Shown here: in pieces, positions 1 through 8,423 of the stretch
How positions within the stretch are numbered: the first letter of the stretch is position 1
Layout: each line of letters starts with the position of its first letter
Program-made: the position numbers and the translations under genes
Notes under the pieces: generated by a model
Database searches by the model: none
Told to the model about the DNA's origin: nothing
The model's input: only the letters and a program-made list of their open reading frames with translations
IMG/VR virus record: IMGVR_UViG_3300043469_001079
Coordinates: 1-39,567 of that record
Strand: one strand, 5' to 3'
DNA from: a virus
DNA length: 39,567 nucleotides

Positions 1-1164
1 TGACAAGAACTTTTTAAGGATATCTTGATAGTCATGTTTGGCATCAAATCCTGTAAATTCTTTTGCTGGAGGTAATTCTTCAAACCTCAGAGTAGCACCA
101 TCAAACAGTAAACCTTTCTTTACATTAGCAGAACCATACCTATTCTTAAGTATGCTAATACTCCTGTAATTATCACCAAGGAATTCTGTATTGTAATCTT
201 TGTGTGATTTAATCCCATAACGGTCAGGTGCAAACAAACCAAGCACCACGTGACAATCTCGTTGAGTGATTTTGATATCACCCAAACCATCTAATGATGG
301 TTCAAGTTTATCTTCAATACTCTCACCTTTGACTGTGTATTGTTGCTTTTCTTTATCTGATGCTTGTTGTTGTACATTCACTACAGTGAACCCCCAATGC
401 TTAGACATTTGTTTTCTGCAGTACTCTGTTGAATAATGCTCAATAGTTTCATACCAACTCTTAAATTGTTTCTCTTGAGAGAGTAGAGAGATATGGTCAA
501 CTACCACAATGACATGTTCATTAGATGTGTTTTCATAGTGTGAATACACTTCAACTTGCTCCGTTACAGGGTTACCTGTTACATCCAGTAACTTAGTACC
601 ATCCTTGTTGGTTTTCTCAAACTCCTTAGTAACATAATGATGCTTACCTATCTTTTCTGAGTAGGCTCTGCAATGTTTGTATATTCCATAAGGGTTAGAG
701 ATGGTATCAACAATCTCCACATTTGTGAAGAAGTCCTCCATCTCTTGTTGATTACTCTCCAACATCTGGATAATATCTGGATTTAGTTTACAACTCTCAT
801 CTACATTCTGAAGAATATGCATATTCAATCTCTTATGATATTTCTGTTCAGTGAAGTACAACATAATTGAATCAAAGAATTCTTGTTTGGATTCTTCTAA
901 TGCAAACCACATTACTTTGTATTTGTAGTTTGGATTAATCTTAGAATATAGATAAGGGACAATTGCAAAAAGGAATTTAGTTATCTGAGTTTTACCAACA
1001 CCTGAGTTGGCAGTTACTAGAAACTGGTTACCTTTTTGGATAGCAGGAAGATAACGAGAGAGGGCAGGTAGAAATGGCTTAAGAGGTACACCATTTACTA
1101 TTCCTTGCTTCTCTTGTTCATAAAGAACTTCATAATTCTTTATTAACTCTTCTACATTAATCAT
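1..1164 (-). CDS. DnaB-type replicative DNA helicase (3' end outside window)
   Basis: Reading 388 codons without a stop to the window edge, this encodes a RecA-fold ATPase. The Walker A motif is TANSGVGKTQ near residues 50-60 and a hydrophobic Walker B strand ends in VVVDHIS near residue 225. A late segment (GDIKITQRDCHVVLGL) fits the strand and loop seen near the C-terminus of DnaB/gp41-type helicases. The family unwinds DNA at the phage fork as a hexamer. The start ATG overlaps the stop of the gene upstream (ATGA), so translation is probably coupled. The usual DnaB N-terminal domain seems missing or very short. The function is quite secure as a DnaB/RadA-like ATPase; replicative use is inferred from the SF2 helicase and polymerase genes upstream. 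Confidence 0.8.
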   Translation of the reverse strand, partial: MINVEELIKNYEVLYEQEKQGIVNGVPLKPFLPALSRYLPAIQKGNQFLVTANSGVGKTQITKFLFAIVPYLYSKINPNYKYKVMWFALEESKQEFFDSIMLYFTEQKYHKRLNMHILQNVDESCKLNPDIIQMLESNQQEMEDFFTNVEIVDTISNPYGIYKHCRAYSEKIGKHHYVTKEFEKTNKDGTKLLDVTGNPVTEQVEVYSHYENTSNEHVIVVVDHISLLSQEKQFKSWYETIEHYSTEYCRKQMSKHWGFTVVNVQQQASDKEKQQYTVKGESIEDKLEPSLDGLGDIKITQRDCHVVLGLFAPDRYGIKSHKDYNTEFLGDNYRSISILKNRYGSANVKKGLLFDGATLRFEELPPAKEFTGFDAKHDYQDILKKFLS

Positions 1165-1613
1165 AGATCAATATCTTGTCTATTGGGTAGGAAGTCAGTA
1201 GAACTCTCATCCTCATACCAAATCTTCCAATCACCATCACGAAAATAGTTTAGGATTGTTTTGGGGTGCGTGAGTTTCTTGTAATACTTAATTGTGCAAG
1301 CTGCCAAACGTTCGATATCAATTCCCTCTGAAATGATTTTTACGAACTCTGTTTTAGCAGATGGAGTGTAGGACAAAACTGTATATCTTGAGGTGCCAGA
1401 GTTGGCAAAAGTGGGGCAGCCATTTTGTTTTAATACATGGACGAACTTCTCAAACATCTCCTTATCACTCTTCACTTTCATCTTGTCTTTCAACTCAACA
1501 ACACCACTTGCACCAACATCTCTCACCCACTTGTTACTAACAATAATCTTATTGCTTACAATGGATATGTATCCATTATCCAGTAACCATTTGTGTACGG
1601 AATCTATAGTCAT
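1161..1613 (-). CDS. Hypothetical protein between two helicases
   Basis: A 150-residue protein of unknown function. I chose the ATG at 1613; a longer version would need a TTG start six codons upstream. It begins MTIDSVHKWLLDNGY, a helical segment, and has a mixed basic and aromatic C-terminus (YYKKLTHPKTILNYFRDGDW). It overlaps the end of the SF2 helicase by 38 bases and the start of the DnaB-type helicase by four (ATGA), so it is made together with both. A helicase loader or accessory factor would fit this position, but no motif proves it. Confidence 0.6.
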   Translation of the reverse strand: MTIDSVHKWLLDNGYISIVSNKIIVSNKWVRDVGASGVVELKDKMKVKSDKEMFEKFVHVLKQNGCPTFANSGTSRYTVLSYTPSAKTEFVKIISEGIDIERLAACTIKYYKKLTHPKTILNYFRDGDWKIWYEDESSTDFLPNRQDIDL

Positions 1614-2799
1614 AAATAAATTTAGGGTCAATTCTTTCTAACGCTGTTTCTACATAACCCTCATCAACAGTTCCCCTCATCCTAAAGATGTATAGTTCAG
1701 GTGCCTCACTCCTCAATACCCTACCTAACACTTGTGAACTACTAACAGAACCATTGTCCACTTGAATCATAAATCCAGCATCAATGTTATGCAAATTTAC
1801 ACCTTCTCGGAACATCTTCACAGCAAATAATTTGTTAATTTTTGCACTGTTGAAATCATTAATCATGTCCTCACCATCATTGTCACTCTTAGAATGAATG
1901 ATACACTCTGAAGTACCAAGTTCCTCGCATTGCTCAATATTAGTAGCAAAGCAGATGGTTCTCTTACTCTCATATTCTTTCATTATCTGCTCCACTCTTT
2001 CTGTCTTACACATACCAATGAAGGTCTTACGTTCACCAGCTTTATGTAACCATCTATTCTTAGCAAATGGTTGACGTAGAGAGAAGTAAACTTTCTTCAA
2101 GTAATCAATCTCATTACTAAGCATCTCATAGTATTCTTTCTGTGTACACTTAATATGCAATACATAAGGTTTACCACTCAAGCTTTTTAGCATACTCCAC
2201 ATATCCTTAGCATCAATGACAATAGGCACCAACCCTTCAGCTTTCTTACCACCCTTTGTCTTAACATAGATTAGATTAGACACAGTATTATCTAATGCAC
2301 AATCTACAAGATAAATCTTAGGGCATGGTAAGATACCAAGATTGATTGCATCTGATGTACTAATAGTCCACCAGTGTACAGTGCAACTATCACAATACAA
2401 ACTCTTGATAATCTTCTTCACCTCATCTTCAATAGTACCACTAAGGAAGATGTTCTTTTTGCTCTGAATACTTCTAATGTGTGCTGCTCTTGTATCACTA
2501 ACACTTCTATGACACTCATCTAAGATGAGGACATCACAGCTAGTATTAGCATGCTTCTTCAATGAAGCATAACAAAAGATGTCTACATCTTGTAGTTCAA
2601 TCTTGTGTTTCTCCATCTCCAACCTCCAGTTTTCAATGTGAGAGGTTTCAGCACAAACAATTTTTACTTTGCCACCTATCTCTTTGGCAGCAAGTAATGC
2701 AGATAATGTCTTGCCCACACCAGTACCAAACTCAAGTACAAGATTGTCAACAGTATGAATAAGTTCAGTGCATTTCTTTTGAATATCATCTCTTGTCAT
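1576..2799 (-). CDS. SF2 (DEAD/SNF2-like) DNA helicase
   Basis: A 407-residue superfamily 2 ATPase. Walker A is GTGVGKT at residues 25-31, the motif II box is DECH at 94-97, motif III is LSGT at 119-122, and the C-terminal RecA lobe carries the motif VI arginines in QVLGRVLRS near residue 360. Such phage enzymes (UvsW-like, or the SNF2-type helicases of crAss-like phages) remodel forks or recombination intermediates. It is compact, with no clear extra domain. The gene begins inside the end of the upstream small gene (14-base overlap) and runs into the next small gene, so it belongs to the replication operon. The helicase call is firm; the exact role is inferred. Confidence 0.85.
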   Translation of the reverse strand: MTRDDIQKKCTELIHTVDNLVLEFGTGVGKTLSALLAAKEIGGKVKIVCAETSHIENWRLEMEKHKIELQDVDIFCYASLKKHANTSCDVLILDECHRSVSDTRAAHIRSIQSKKNIFLSGTIEDEVKKIIKSLYCDSCTVHWWTISTSDAINLGILPCPKIYLVDCALDNTVSNLIYVKTKGGKKAEGLVPIVIDAKDMWSMLKSLSGKPYVLHIKCTQKEYYEMLSNEIDYLKKVYFSLRQPFAKNRWLHKAGERKTFIGMCKTERVEQIMKEYESKRTICFATNIEQCEELGTSECIIHSKSDNDGEDMINDFNSAKINKLFAVKMFREGVNLHNIDAGFMIQVDNGSVSSSQVLGRVLRSEAPELYIFRMRGTVDEGYVETALERIDPKFIYDYRFRTQMVTG

Positions 2800-3172
2800 C
2801 TTCTTTTATTGGATTGTTTTTAATGTACTCCACTTGATCACCAATCTCCTCATCAAATTGCCCTCTTGCTGCTTCTAACATTGCAGGGATAGATGCAATA
2901 ACAGCAGGTGGATCACATACAAATGATTTAGTTACCTCATCTACTGCTACACTTAACTCCATCATTAGTTCTTCATCACGAGAGAACAACAATGTAATAG
3001 GATCACCTACTACTTTTAGTAGTTCATCATGCAAGTTCTTAGCATGGTGCTTTACTTGTTGTCTAAATTGAATTGTATCACGTAGGTCATCTAATGATTC
3101 AATTAGTGATTGCGATAGTACCAACACTCTGAATAGTGCTAATGTATCTTTAATTTGTTTCTCATTCATCAT
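2786..3172 (-). CDS. Hypothetical helical protein
   Basis: A 128-residue protein that I do not recognise. It looks almost wholly alpha-helical and acidic, with long amphipathic stretches (KDTLALFRVLVLSQSLIESL near the N-terminus) and no Cys-rich or nucleotide-binding motif. Two adjacent ATG codons could start it. It overlaps both neighbours by 11-14 bases, which places it inside the replication operon directly before the SF2 helicase. Confidence 0.6.
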   Translation of the reverse strand: MMNEKQIKDTLALFRVLVLSQSLIESLDDLRDTIQFRQQVKHHAKNLHDELLKVVGDPITLLFSRDEELMMELSVAVDEVTKSFVCDPPAVIASIPAMLEAARGQFDEEIGDQVEYIKNNPIKEDDKR

Positions 3173-3446
3173 CTTCTACTTTTAATCCGTAGGCTATATT
3201 TATTGCCCAGAATTGATTCTCTGCCAACACTGGATGGTATCCAGCTTTTTCAAATACATTCATACAGTATTCCTTCCATTCTTGATGTTGTAAAAAAGAA
3301 ATGGTGAGAGCTTCATCATTGCCCTCACCATATATCTTTTCAATATCAGGGTCTTTCAACCCAACAATATCAAATTGCTTAAGAATTAGTTGGTGTATTG
3401 TTTTTTCTAGGTCTGCCACGTTTCTTTTTCTCTGGTGATTGAACAT
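3162..3446 (-). CDS. Hypothetical protein, start uncertain
   Basis: About 94 residues from the ATG at 3446; a longer form would need TTG at 3479. Both overlap the upstream AT-hook gene by 68 bases or more, which is unusual even here, so a later non-ATG start is possible. The C-terminal part (EWKEYCMNVFEKAGYHPVLA) looks like a folded alpha/beta protein. No family is recognised. It ends in a Glu/Asp tail and overlaps the next gene. Confidence 0.5.
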   Translation of the reverse strand: MFNHQRKRNVADLEKTIHQLILKQFDIVGLKDPDIEKIYGEGNDEALTISFLQHQEWKEYCMNVFEKAGYHPVLAENQFWAINIAYGLKVEDDE

Positions 3447-3726
3447 TAGGTAGGTAAGCTTTTGCTTCAAAGTTATCAAGCCACTCTTGACTCACATCAA
3501 TTAGTCTTTGATATGCCTGAGTTTCCTTCTCCATTAAAGCAAGAATCTCTTTCATGTCTACAACTATCTGATGTTCTGTATCAAGATCTTTCTTTGCTAA
3601 CTCCCTAGTTGCTTCTACTACCTCCTTCAACATCTTAATCTCAGATAATTTAGTAGAGATGTAGGCTGCTAGACTAATTGAACATAATACTAATACGAGG
3701 TTTACTATTGTTAATGCTACTAACAT
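3379..3726 (-). CDS. Membrane-anchored coiled-coil protein with C-terminal AT-hook
   Basis: A 115-residue protein with three visible parts. Residues 1-25 form a hydrophobic helix (MLVALTIVNLVLVLCSISLA) that should insert in the inner membrane. Residues 27-85 are a charged helical, probably coiled-coil stretch. The tail contains KKKRGRPRKNN, which matches the AT-hook core (RGRP flanked by basic residues) that binds the minor groove of AT-rich DNA. The simple reading is a protein tying phage DNA to the membrane, which is an inference. The ATG start is clear and the gene follows a zinc-finger gene after four bases. Confidence 0.65.
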   Translation of the reverse strand: MLVALTIVNLVLVLCSISLAAYISTKLSEIKMLKEVVEATRELAKKDLDTEHQIVVDMKEILALMEKETQAYQRLIDVSQEWLDNFEAKAYLPNVQSPEKKKRGRPRKNNTPTNS

Positions 3727-3730
3727 AATT

Positions 3731-3916
3731 TTAATTTTTATTTTGTTTGTTTAACCAATTGTTGAATTCTTCTCTCCATTTTTCATCCACTCTTCCATAT
3801 TGAGGAGATTCAATATGAAGATTGTTAGGTTTACATTCCATGCAAGTGTGTTCAAATGCAGGGTTGAAATGCCCACAAACATTGCAGGTCCATCCAGGGT
3901 AAAGTTGTTCAGTCAT
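3731..3916 (-). CDS. Small RanBP2-type zinc finger protein
   Basis: A 61-residue protein with one zinc finger near its N-terminus. WTCNVCGHFNPAFEHTCMEC fits W-x-C-x2-C-x3-N-x6-C-x2-C exactly, the pattern of RanBP2-type fingers, which bind single-stranded RNA or proteins in known cases. The rest is acidic and aromatic with no second finger. It overlaps the upstream gene by eight bases. What it binds here is unknown. Confidence 0.7.
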   Translation of the reverse strand: MTEQLYPGWTCNVCGHFNPAFEHTCMECKPNNLHIESPQYGRVDEKWREEFNNWLNKQNKN

Positions 3917-4115
3917 GTATTATAAAGGTTAAGTTTAGTCCTTCCATTAACATACGTTGCTGTAACATCATCAATGCTGTACCTTCCATAGTATTCTGTT
4001 GAAAGTTATACATATGACCACCAGTAAAAACAAAGTGACCAGATGTATTCTTAGGTAGGTTAGTTGATTGAAGATAGTTATACAATCTAGTGTTATGTAC
4101 GAGGTTGCAAATCAT
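3909..4115 (-). CDS. Hypothetical small protein
   Basis: A 68-residue protein from a clear ATG with no recognised family. It is rich in Met, Asn and Gln in the second half (MYNFQQNTMEGTALMMLQQ) and has no membrane segment or metal site. It sits nine bases after the upstream gene and overlaps the zinc-finger gene, so co-expression is likely. Confidence 0.5.
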   Translation of the reverse strand: MICNLVHNTRLYNYLQSTNLPKNTSGHFVFTGGHMYNFQQNTMEGTALMMLQQRMLMEGLNLTFIIHD

Positions 4116-4124
4116 CCCATAAAT

Positions 4125-4376
4125 TTACAACGTAAATCTGTAAATTTCAAATTTAGTATCCCATGCAACTAATAACTTGTCACCTTTGTTATGGTATAAC
4201 AAACTACCTACATAGGGTACTTCACTTGGTAGATCTTTATAATAAACAAACTGCTCTCTTGTAGCACCTTCAGGGTAACCACAAAAGTCATCTAGTTTAA
4301 CAATCAGATCATCCAGTGTACCAGCTATACAAACTGGATCACCATCTTCTTTGTCTATTGCAATAAATACATTCAT
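4125..4376 (-). CDS. Hypothetical small protein
   Basis: An 83-residue protein starting at MNVFIAIDKEDGD. I chose this ATG because it falls one base after the upstream stop, with AAAGGAGA about ten bases before it; an in-frame Met 17 codons earlier would overlap the upstream gene. The sequence looks like a small alpha/beta fold with many acidic residues. No family is recognised. Confidence 0.6.
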   Translation of the reverse strand: MNVFIAIDKEDGDPVCIAGTLDDLIVKLDDFCGYPEGATREQFVYYKDLPSEVPYVGSLLYHNKGDKLLVAWDTKFEIYRFTL

Positions 4377-4377
4377 C

Positions 4378-4617
4378 TTATTCTCCTTTAAATTCAATAC
4401 ACCTGACAGAAAATCTACACTCTTCACCTTCTGTTTGAGGGTCTTTGTAGTAATACCACCCTTCTAAATCATCAGGGTACTTTGGATTGTAAGCTTCATA
4501 TCTGATAGGTGTATCGTTATTATACTCATTGAGTGCTTGTTCTAGTAACTCTCTATTAGGTGCACCTAGTACAGGAATACCATCCCATGTTGCAACATAC
4601 ATAAATTTTTGATTCAT
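4378..4617 (-). CDS. Hypothetical small acidic protein
   Basis: A 79-residue acidic protein rich in Tyr and Trp (LEGWYYYKDPQTEGE near the C-terminus). It overlaps the upstream stop by four bases (ATGA) and is followed after one base by the next gene, so it is part of a coupled series of small genes. The N-terminal pattern (YVATWDGIPVLGAPNRELLE) resembles that of the following product (FIAIDKEDGDPVCIAGTLDDL). They may be distant paralogues, which is only a guess. Confidence 0.6.
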   Translation of the reverse strand: MNQKFMYVATWDGIPVLGAPNRELLEQALNEYNNDTPIRYEAYNPKYPDDLEGWYYYKDPQTEGEECRFSVRCIEFKGE

Positions 4618-4979
4618 TTTCTTGCAGCTTCTCTTAATTCTAATTCTCTTTCAACCTTTTTATATATTTCAGGGTCACCATATTCATTTAACCAATCATC
4701 AATCATTGTTGGTTCTTCAGGTGTTTCTTGTTTAGGTTCTTCTTTTGTATTTAGTTTAGCGTAGATGATTCTACCTGTGAATTTAGGATGGATAATAGTT
4801 TCAAACTCTACTTCAGGTGATGATAGTACACGAGATTCGAAGTTATCAAACTTCTCTTTCATCTCAGCAAAGTGGGTGAGGTCATCAGGGTGTAGAGGTA
4901 TCCAATCTGGAATTGATTCATCCATATGGTTCATTACACCCCAACCCCATTCCTCATGTAGGTTTATTGTTCCTTTCAT
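4614..4979 (-). CDS. Hypothetical acidic protein
   Basis: A 121-residue acidic protein. It begins with a Trp-rich stretch (HEEWGWGVMNHMDESIPDW), has a Pro/Glu linker near residue 85 and ends in a helix rich in Glu and Arg. No family is recognised. It overlaps the next gene by an ATGA junction. Confidence 0.55.
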   Translation of the reverse strand: MKGTINLHEEWGWGVMNHMDESIPDWIPLHPDDLTHFAEMKEKFDNFESRVLSSPEVEFETIIHPKFTGRIIYAKLNTKEEPKQETPEEPTMIDDWLNEYGDPEIYKKVERELELREAARK

Positions 4980-4980
4980 C

Positions 4981-5181
4981 TTATTCTAATTTATATGTTT
5001 CGTTGTAGTATTGTTCACATTGTCTTCCATGAGTAGGAACATCGTGTCCACCTTCCCAATAAGCATTTTCAATCTGCTCCTTCTCCATTACTTTGGCTTG
5101 TTCAATTTCATCCATCATACTATTTTTGATACGCATTGGTAATTGCTCTACCAACCATTCTACTGCTGTTTGTTGTTTCAT
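4981..5181 (-). CDS. Hypothetical small protein
   Basis: A 66-residue protein. The ATG at 5181 overlaps the upstream stop by four bases (ATGA), the usual coupling pattern in this operon, so I prefer it to the Met three codons earlier. The N-terminal half (QQTAVEWLVEQLPMR) and its Glu-rich helix recall a family of small proteins common in Bacteroidota phages, but I cannot name a function. Confidence 0.6.
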   Translation of the reverse strand: MKQQTAVEWLVEQLPMRIKNSMMDEIEQAKVMEKEQIENAYWEGGHDVPTHGRQCEQYYNETYKLE

Positions 5182-5654
5182 AGTTCCCATGAATATTTTT
5201 TCCGAGGTCGCACTTCAATTACTTCACTTGGATCAACCATTTTTTGTTTCTTTAGTTTTGTGTATGCTGTATGATACAACCACCCAGCATCCATGGTATG
5301 TTGTAGAAAAGCAATGAAGTTTTCAACACCTGCTTGGTTCAAACTTAGTTTTAGACTTTCAATAGATTCTGGATTACGTTCGTAACATCCTCTAAGGAAT
5401 GCTTCGTTATCCCAAAACAACTCTATCCATGGTTTACCTGATGTCTTATCTGTTACTTTAACACCCATCCCAATATCATCATAAAGTGGTTGTCCTGTTT
5501 CAGGATCGATGGCTATTGTTGCTTCAAAGCAGTAGTCTTGGTCTTCGTATATGATAGACTGAGTATGTATTACGTCTACTGAATGTGGTTCTGGTTTTGC
5601 GTCTGGTTGTTCCTTAACATACCATACACCGTTAATTTGAATTCTCTCTTCCAT
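5178..5654 (-). CDS. Hypothetical protein
   Basis: A 158-residue protein with no recognised domain. It has a beta-rich first half and a helical second half (YERNPESIESLKLSLNQAG), then a basic end with RPRKK. The start ATG lies one base after the upstream stop and its own stop overlaps the next gene. Confidence 0.6.
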   Translation of the reverse strand: MEERIQINGVWYVKEQPDAKPEPHSVDVIHTQSIIYEDQDYCFEATIAIDPETGQPLYDDIGMGVKVTDKTSGKPWIELFWDNEAFLRGCYERNPESIESLKLSLNQAGVENFIAFLQHTMDAGWLYHTAYTKLKKQKMVDPSEVIEVRPRKKYSWEL

Positions 5655-5655
5655 T

Positions 5656-5907
5656 TTACAACTTTTCTATTTCTTGTTTTACTTCTTTCCAATAGAGTTG
5701 GTTAGATTGAGCTTCTTTGTAACTCCAATCGCCTCTACAATCACTTCCTCCTATTTCAATGTAAATGTGAGGATTTGAGTTTAATATCTCATCAACTGCA
5801 ATCAATGCGCATTGTTTGTTTACATTGTCATAATTGTATCCAGCAATACCATCTGTTTGTTGTCTAAATTTATCAACTAATTCTTTTGCTTTTTCTTTTG
5901 GTGTCAT
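5656..5907 (-). CDS. Hypothetical small protein
   Basis: An 83-residue protein starting MTPKEKAKELVDKFRQQ, a strongly amphipathic helix, followed by an acidic region and a Trp-containing C-terminus. The pattern KAKELVDKF...ALIAVDEIL recurs in many small phage and mobile-element proteins of Bacteroidota whose function is unknown to me. It sits four bases after the polymerase stop and is probably co-expressed with it. Confidence 0.6.
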   Translation of the reverse strand: MTPKEKAKELVDKFRQQTDGIAGYNYDNVNKQCALIAVDEILNSNPHIYIEIGGSDCRGDWSYKEAQSNQLYWKEVKQEIEKL

Positions 5908-5911
5908 AACT

Positions 5912-7855
5912 TTAATTTATTTCGTTAATGATTTCATTTGCTTTATCAATATAGTATTGATAATTGATTTGTCTTTCATTGATTGGCATTGGTGTAATAT
6001 CATTAGCCAATGTTACAGTGAAGCCAGCACACAGATCTGTAAACTTTTGTACACCATCTTCTACTTTCATCTTTCTAATTCTATATCCTTCAATAGTATC
6101 ATCAGAGATAATAGTAGGAATAGAAACATAGAATCTACAACTCTTTTGAATTGGTGTAGAACTTAGTATTATACTCTCTTGCTTTGGTTTAACATAAGGT
6201 TTACCAGTTTTAGGAGAGTGAGTGATGGTTTTAATTTGTACAAGTTCATGTATGTTGGTAAACTTATCATCAATCTTGAAAGCTGTACAGAAATCATGGA
6301 TATCAGGGTGTGTTGGGATGTAATCTTCTGGTTTAATACCATCAATATAATATTTTTGTAAGGCAATGGCTACAATGGGGTTAACAAATCCTTTCAGAAT
6401 ACCACCCTGTGGTAGAAAACACCCTTTGAATTTTTGTTTGCCACTCTTAAACTTACAATAATAGTTGTTTACATCTTTAAACACAATCTGATCTACAATC
6501 TCTGTTTCAATACCAATGTTGGTATATTCAGCAAACTGTCTATTGATTTCATGTAAGAATTCTTCCTTACCATTCTCACACAATACCATGTAACCATCTG
6601 TGTTAGTGTATATCACTTGATAACCATGCATTTCTAGCATCTCTGTCACCATTAGGATATACAACTGACCATTGATAGTCACCTGTAGTTGTGCTTTTCT
6701 GTCTTCCAACCAATATGTTTCAGAGTTTAGTAGACCATAGATAGTATTTACAGCAATCTTTAATCCATCTGCTTTGATGGGGTCAATCTTTTTTGCTGAA
6801 ATCCTGTCCTCTACAATCTTACGTAGGGTAGAAAGGAACAACTCTTTATCCTCAATGTGGTGCGGAACTACACCAAGTGTAAGCATCAAGTAAGGATAGT
6901 ATGAACCAAAATCTAAATCATATATAGTATACTTATCATCTGTTCTGAATACTTTATGTTTGATAGCACCATGAATGCCACCCATTGCAATATCATGTGT
7001 TACAAGTTCACTACTAAATTGTAGTTTCAACTTTGTATCATCACTAACTTCAATGCTACTAATTTCTTCTAGAAATGAATTGTACTTCTCTGTTTTGAAT
7101 TTAACCTTCTCAGAGATTACATCCTTTATTTTAATTGGTTCTGAATACTTTGTTCTCTTATTACGTAGGGCATCAACATCAACACCAGCATCCTTAAAAT
7201 ACTTATCAAGGATATCTTTAGCAATCTTAGAGTCAGCACTACTTGTTACATCTACACCATAGGTGGATGTAAGCTTCTCTCTTAGTACTAGTCTACCTTT
7301 GATAGCATCAAAGATTGCCTCTGTAATGCTAACATCATTCATGTTGTATTCCATTACCAAATCAGGGTCATCCACGTTAGCTTCATGATGAATTGGTAAA
7401 TCTTGTAGTTTATTCCATTTAATATTAACACCAACTAGTTTCAAGGATTTAGATGTATAACCCTCACGGATTACTTCCATAAGGTCAACACTCTTGAATA
7501 GTCTGTGATATTTGAATGGTGCCAAATACTTACTGTAATTCCATTCATCTTTTTTAGTGATGATAAAGTCAGCAAGATTTTTAATGGCGTAGGTAAGGTG
7601 TTCAACACTCAATTCTTTGAGTTGATCTTCCTTAAGAATAAGATAAGCAAGAATAATATCATCAAAGTGAAAAGAGTTGTAGCCAACAAATGTACAATCC
7701 CTGTTCTTGGCAAAGAATTGTAGTAATGCAAGGTAATCATTCTGTTCACCATGACATTTGAATTGATAAAAAATGCCACCTCTTTTGAAGGTAGCACTAA
7801 AGAAATTTTTGTAGGTTTCTAAATCGTAGAATACTACATTATCCTTGTTGATCAT
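5912..7855 (-). CDS. Family B DNA polymerase with 3'-5' exonuclease
   Basis: A 647-residue replicative polymerase. The proofreading domain shows ExoI (YDLET, residues 10-14), ExoII (YNSFHFDD, 59-66) and ExoIII (YNMND, 170-174). The polymerase domain shows motif A (DFGSYYP, 315-321), motif B (KIAVNTIYG, 366-374) and motif C (YTNTDG, 416-421). Motif C has Asn in place of the first Asp of YGDTDS; the second, catalytic Asp is kept, and NTDG forms are known in other phage polymerases as far as I recall. It is shorter than RB69-type enzymes (about 900 residues). The ATG overlaps the upstream gene by 17 bases. Confidence 0.92.
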   Translation of the reverse strand: MINKDNVVFYDLETYKNFFSATFKRGGIFYQFKCHGEQNDYLALLQFFAKNRDCTFVGYNSFHFDDIILAYLILKEDQLKELSVEHLTYAIKNLADFIITKKDEWNYSKYLAPFKYHRLFKSVDLMEVIREGYTSKSLKLVGVNIKWNKLQDLPIHHEANVDDPDLVMEYNMNDVSITEAIFDAIKGRLVLREKLTSTYGVDVTSSADSKIAKDILDKYFKDAGVDVDALRNKRTKYSEPIKIKDVISEKVKFKTEKYNSFLEEISSIEVSDDTKLKLQFSSELVTHDIAMGGIHGAIKHKVFRTDDKYTIYDLDFGSYYPYLMLTLGVVPHHIEDKELFLSTLRKIVEDRISAKKIDPIKADGLKIAVNTIYGLLNSETYWLEDRKAQLQVTINGQLYILMVTEMLEMHGYQVIYTNTDGYMVLCENGKEEFLHEINRQFAEYTNIGIETEIVDQIVFKDVNNYYCKFKSGKQKFKGCFLPQGGILKGFVNPIVAIALQKYYIDGIKPEDYIPTHPDIHDFCTAFKIDDKFTNIHELVQIKTITHSPKTGKPYVKPKQESIILSSTPIQKSCRFYVSIPTIISDDTIEGYRIRKMKVEDGVQKFTDLCAGFTVTLANDITPMPINERQINYQYYIDKANEIINEIN

Positions 7856-8024
7856 CTAACCACTCCTGTAATCTTTTAATAGATGGAAATATATGATTCT
7901 TGATAGTATCATCACTCTCATCTAATTCTCCTAGATTATCTACACATTCCATGTAGTGATGTTCTTCATGAGGGTAGAGATAATCAACTACCTTCCTGAG
8001 ATCATTGATTGGTAATTTCTTCAT
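7839..8024 (-). CDS. Hypothetical small acidic protein
   Basis: A 61-residue acidic protein (MKKLPINDLRKVVDYLYP at the N-terminus) with a His/Glu patch HEEHH and no known family. It overlaps the polymerase start by 17 bases, so the two are translated together. A polymerase accessory role is possible but not shown. Confidence 0.6.
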   Translation of the reverse strand: MKKLPINDLRKVVDYLYPHEEHHYMECVDNLGELDESDDTIKNHIFPSIKRLQEWLDDQQG

Positions 8025-8032
8025 TGCTTTGT

Positions 8033-8218
8033 TTATTTAGATTCTTTGAAGTATGAAACAAATCTACGCTTTAAACTTGTAAGGTCAAAATTTAATTGCC
8101 AATATCTACTAAGATATCTTTGACATATTTCTGGATTATTCTTAATCCAATCATATCCTTTATGCAAATAGATATGATTGTAAGCAATCCAATCAATAGG
8201 TTTAATAATATTCTTCAT
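8033..8218 (-). CDS. Hypothetical small basic protein
   Basis: A 61-residue basic, aromatic protein starting at the ATG at 8218; the longer form would use GTG at 8230. It is rich in Trp and Tyr (YDWIKNNPEICQRYLSRYW). No domain is recognised. It overlaps the end of the acidic gene upstream. Confidence 0.5.
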   Translation of the reverse strand: MKNIIKPIDWIAYNHIYLHKGYDWIKNNPEICQRYLSRYWQLNFDLTSLKRRFVSYFKESK

Positions 8219-8423
8219 AAAATTTTTCACTTACTTCTTTTTCAAACTCTTCTTTGTTTTCTGGTTCATCATCCTCGTATTCAAATTGATCAATACAATA
8301 GTTATCCCAGTCATTCCAATTAACATGAATGCAGCAAGCAATACCTTTGTAATCTACATCAATTCTGTAGTCAATGTTTGTTGCTACTCTGTTACTAAAA
8401 ATAGATTCTTGTTCTTCATTCAT
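8202..8423 (-). CDS. Hypothetical acidic small protein
   Basis: A 73-residue acidic protein from the ATG at 8423 (a TTG nine bases upstream is the alternative). The second half is dominated by Glu and Asp. It overlaps the end of the dCMP deaminase gene by eight bases, so it is cotranslated with it. No family is recognised. Confidence 0.5.
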   Translation of the reverse strand: MNEEQESIFSNRVATNIDYRIDVDYKGIACCIHVNWNDWDNYCIDQFEYEDDEPENKEEFEKEVSEKFYEEYY

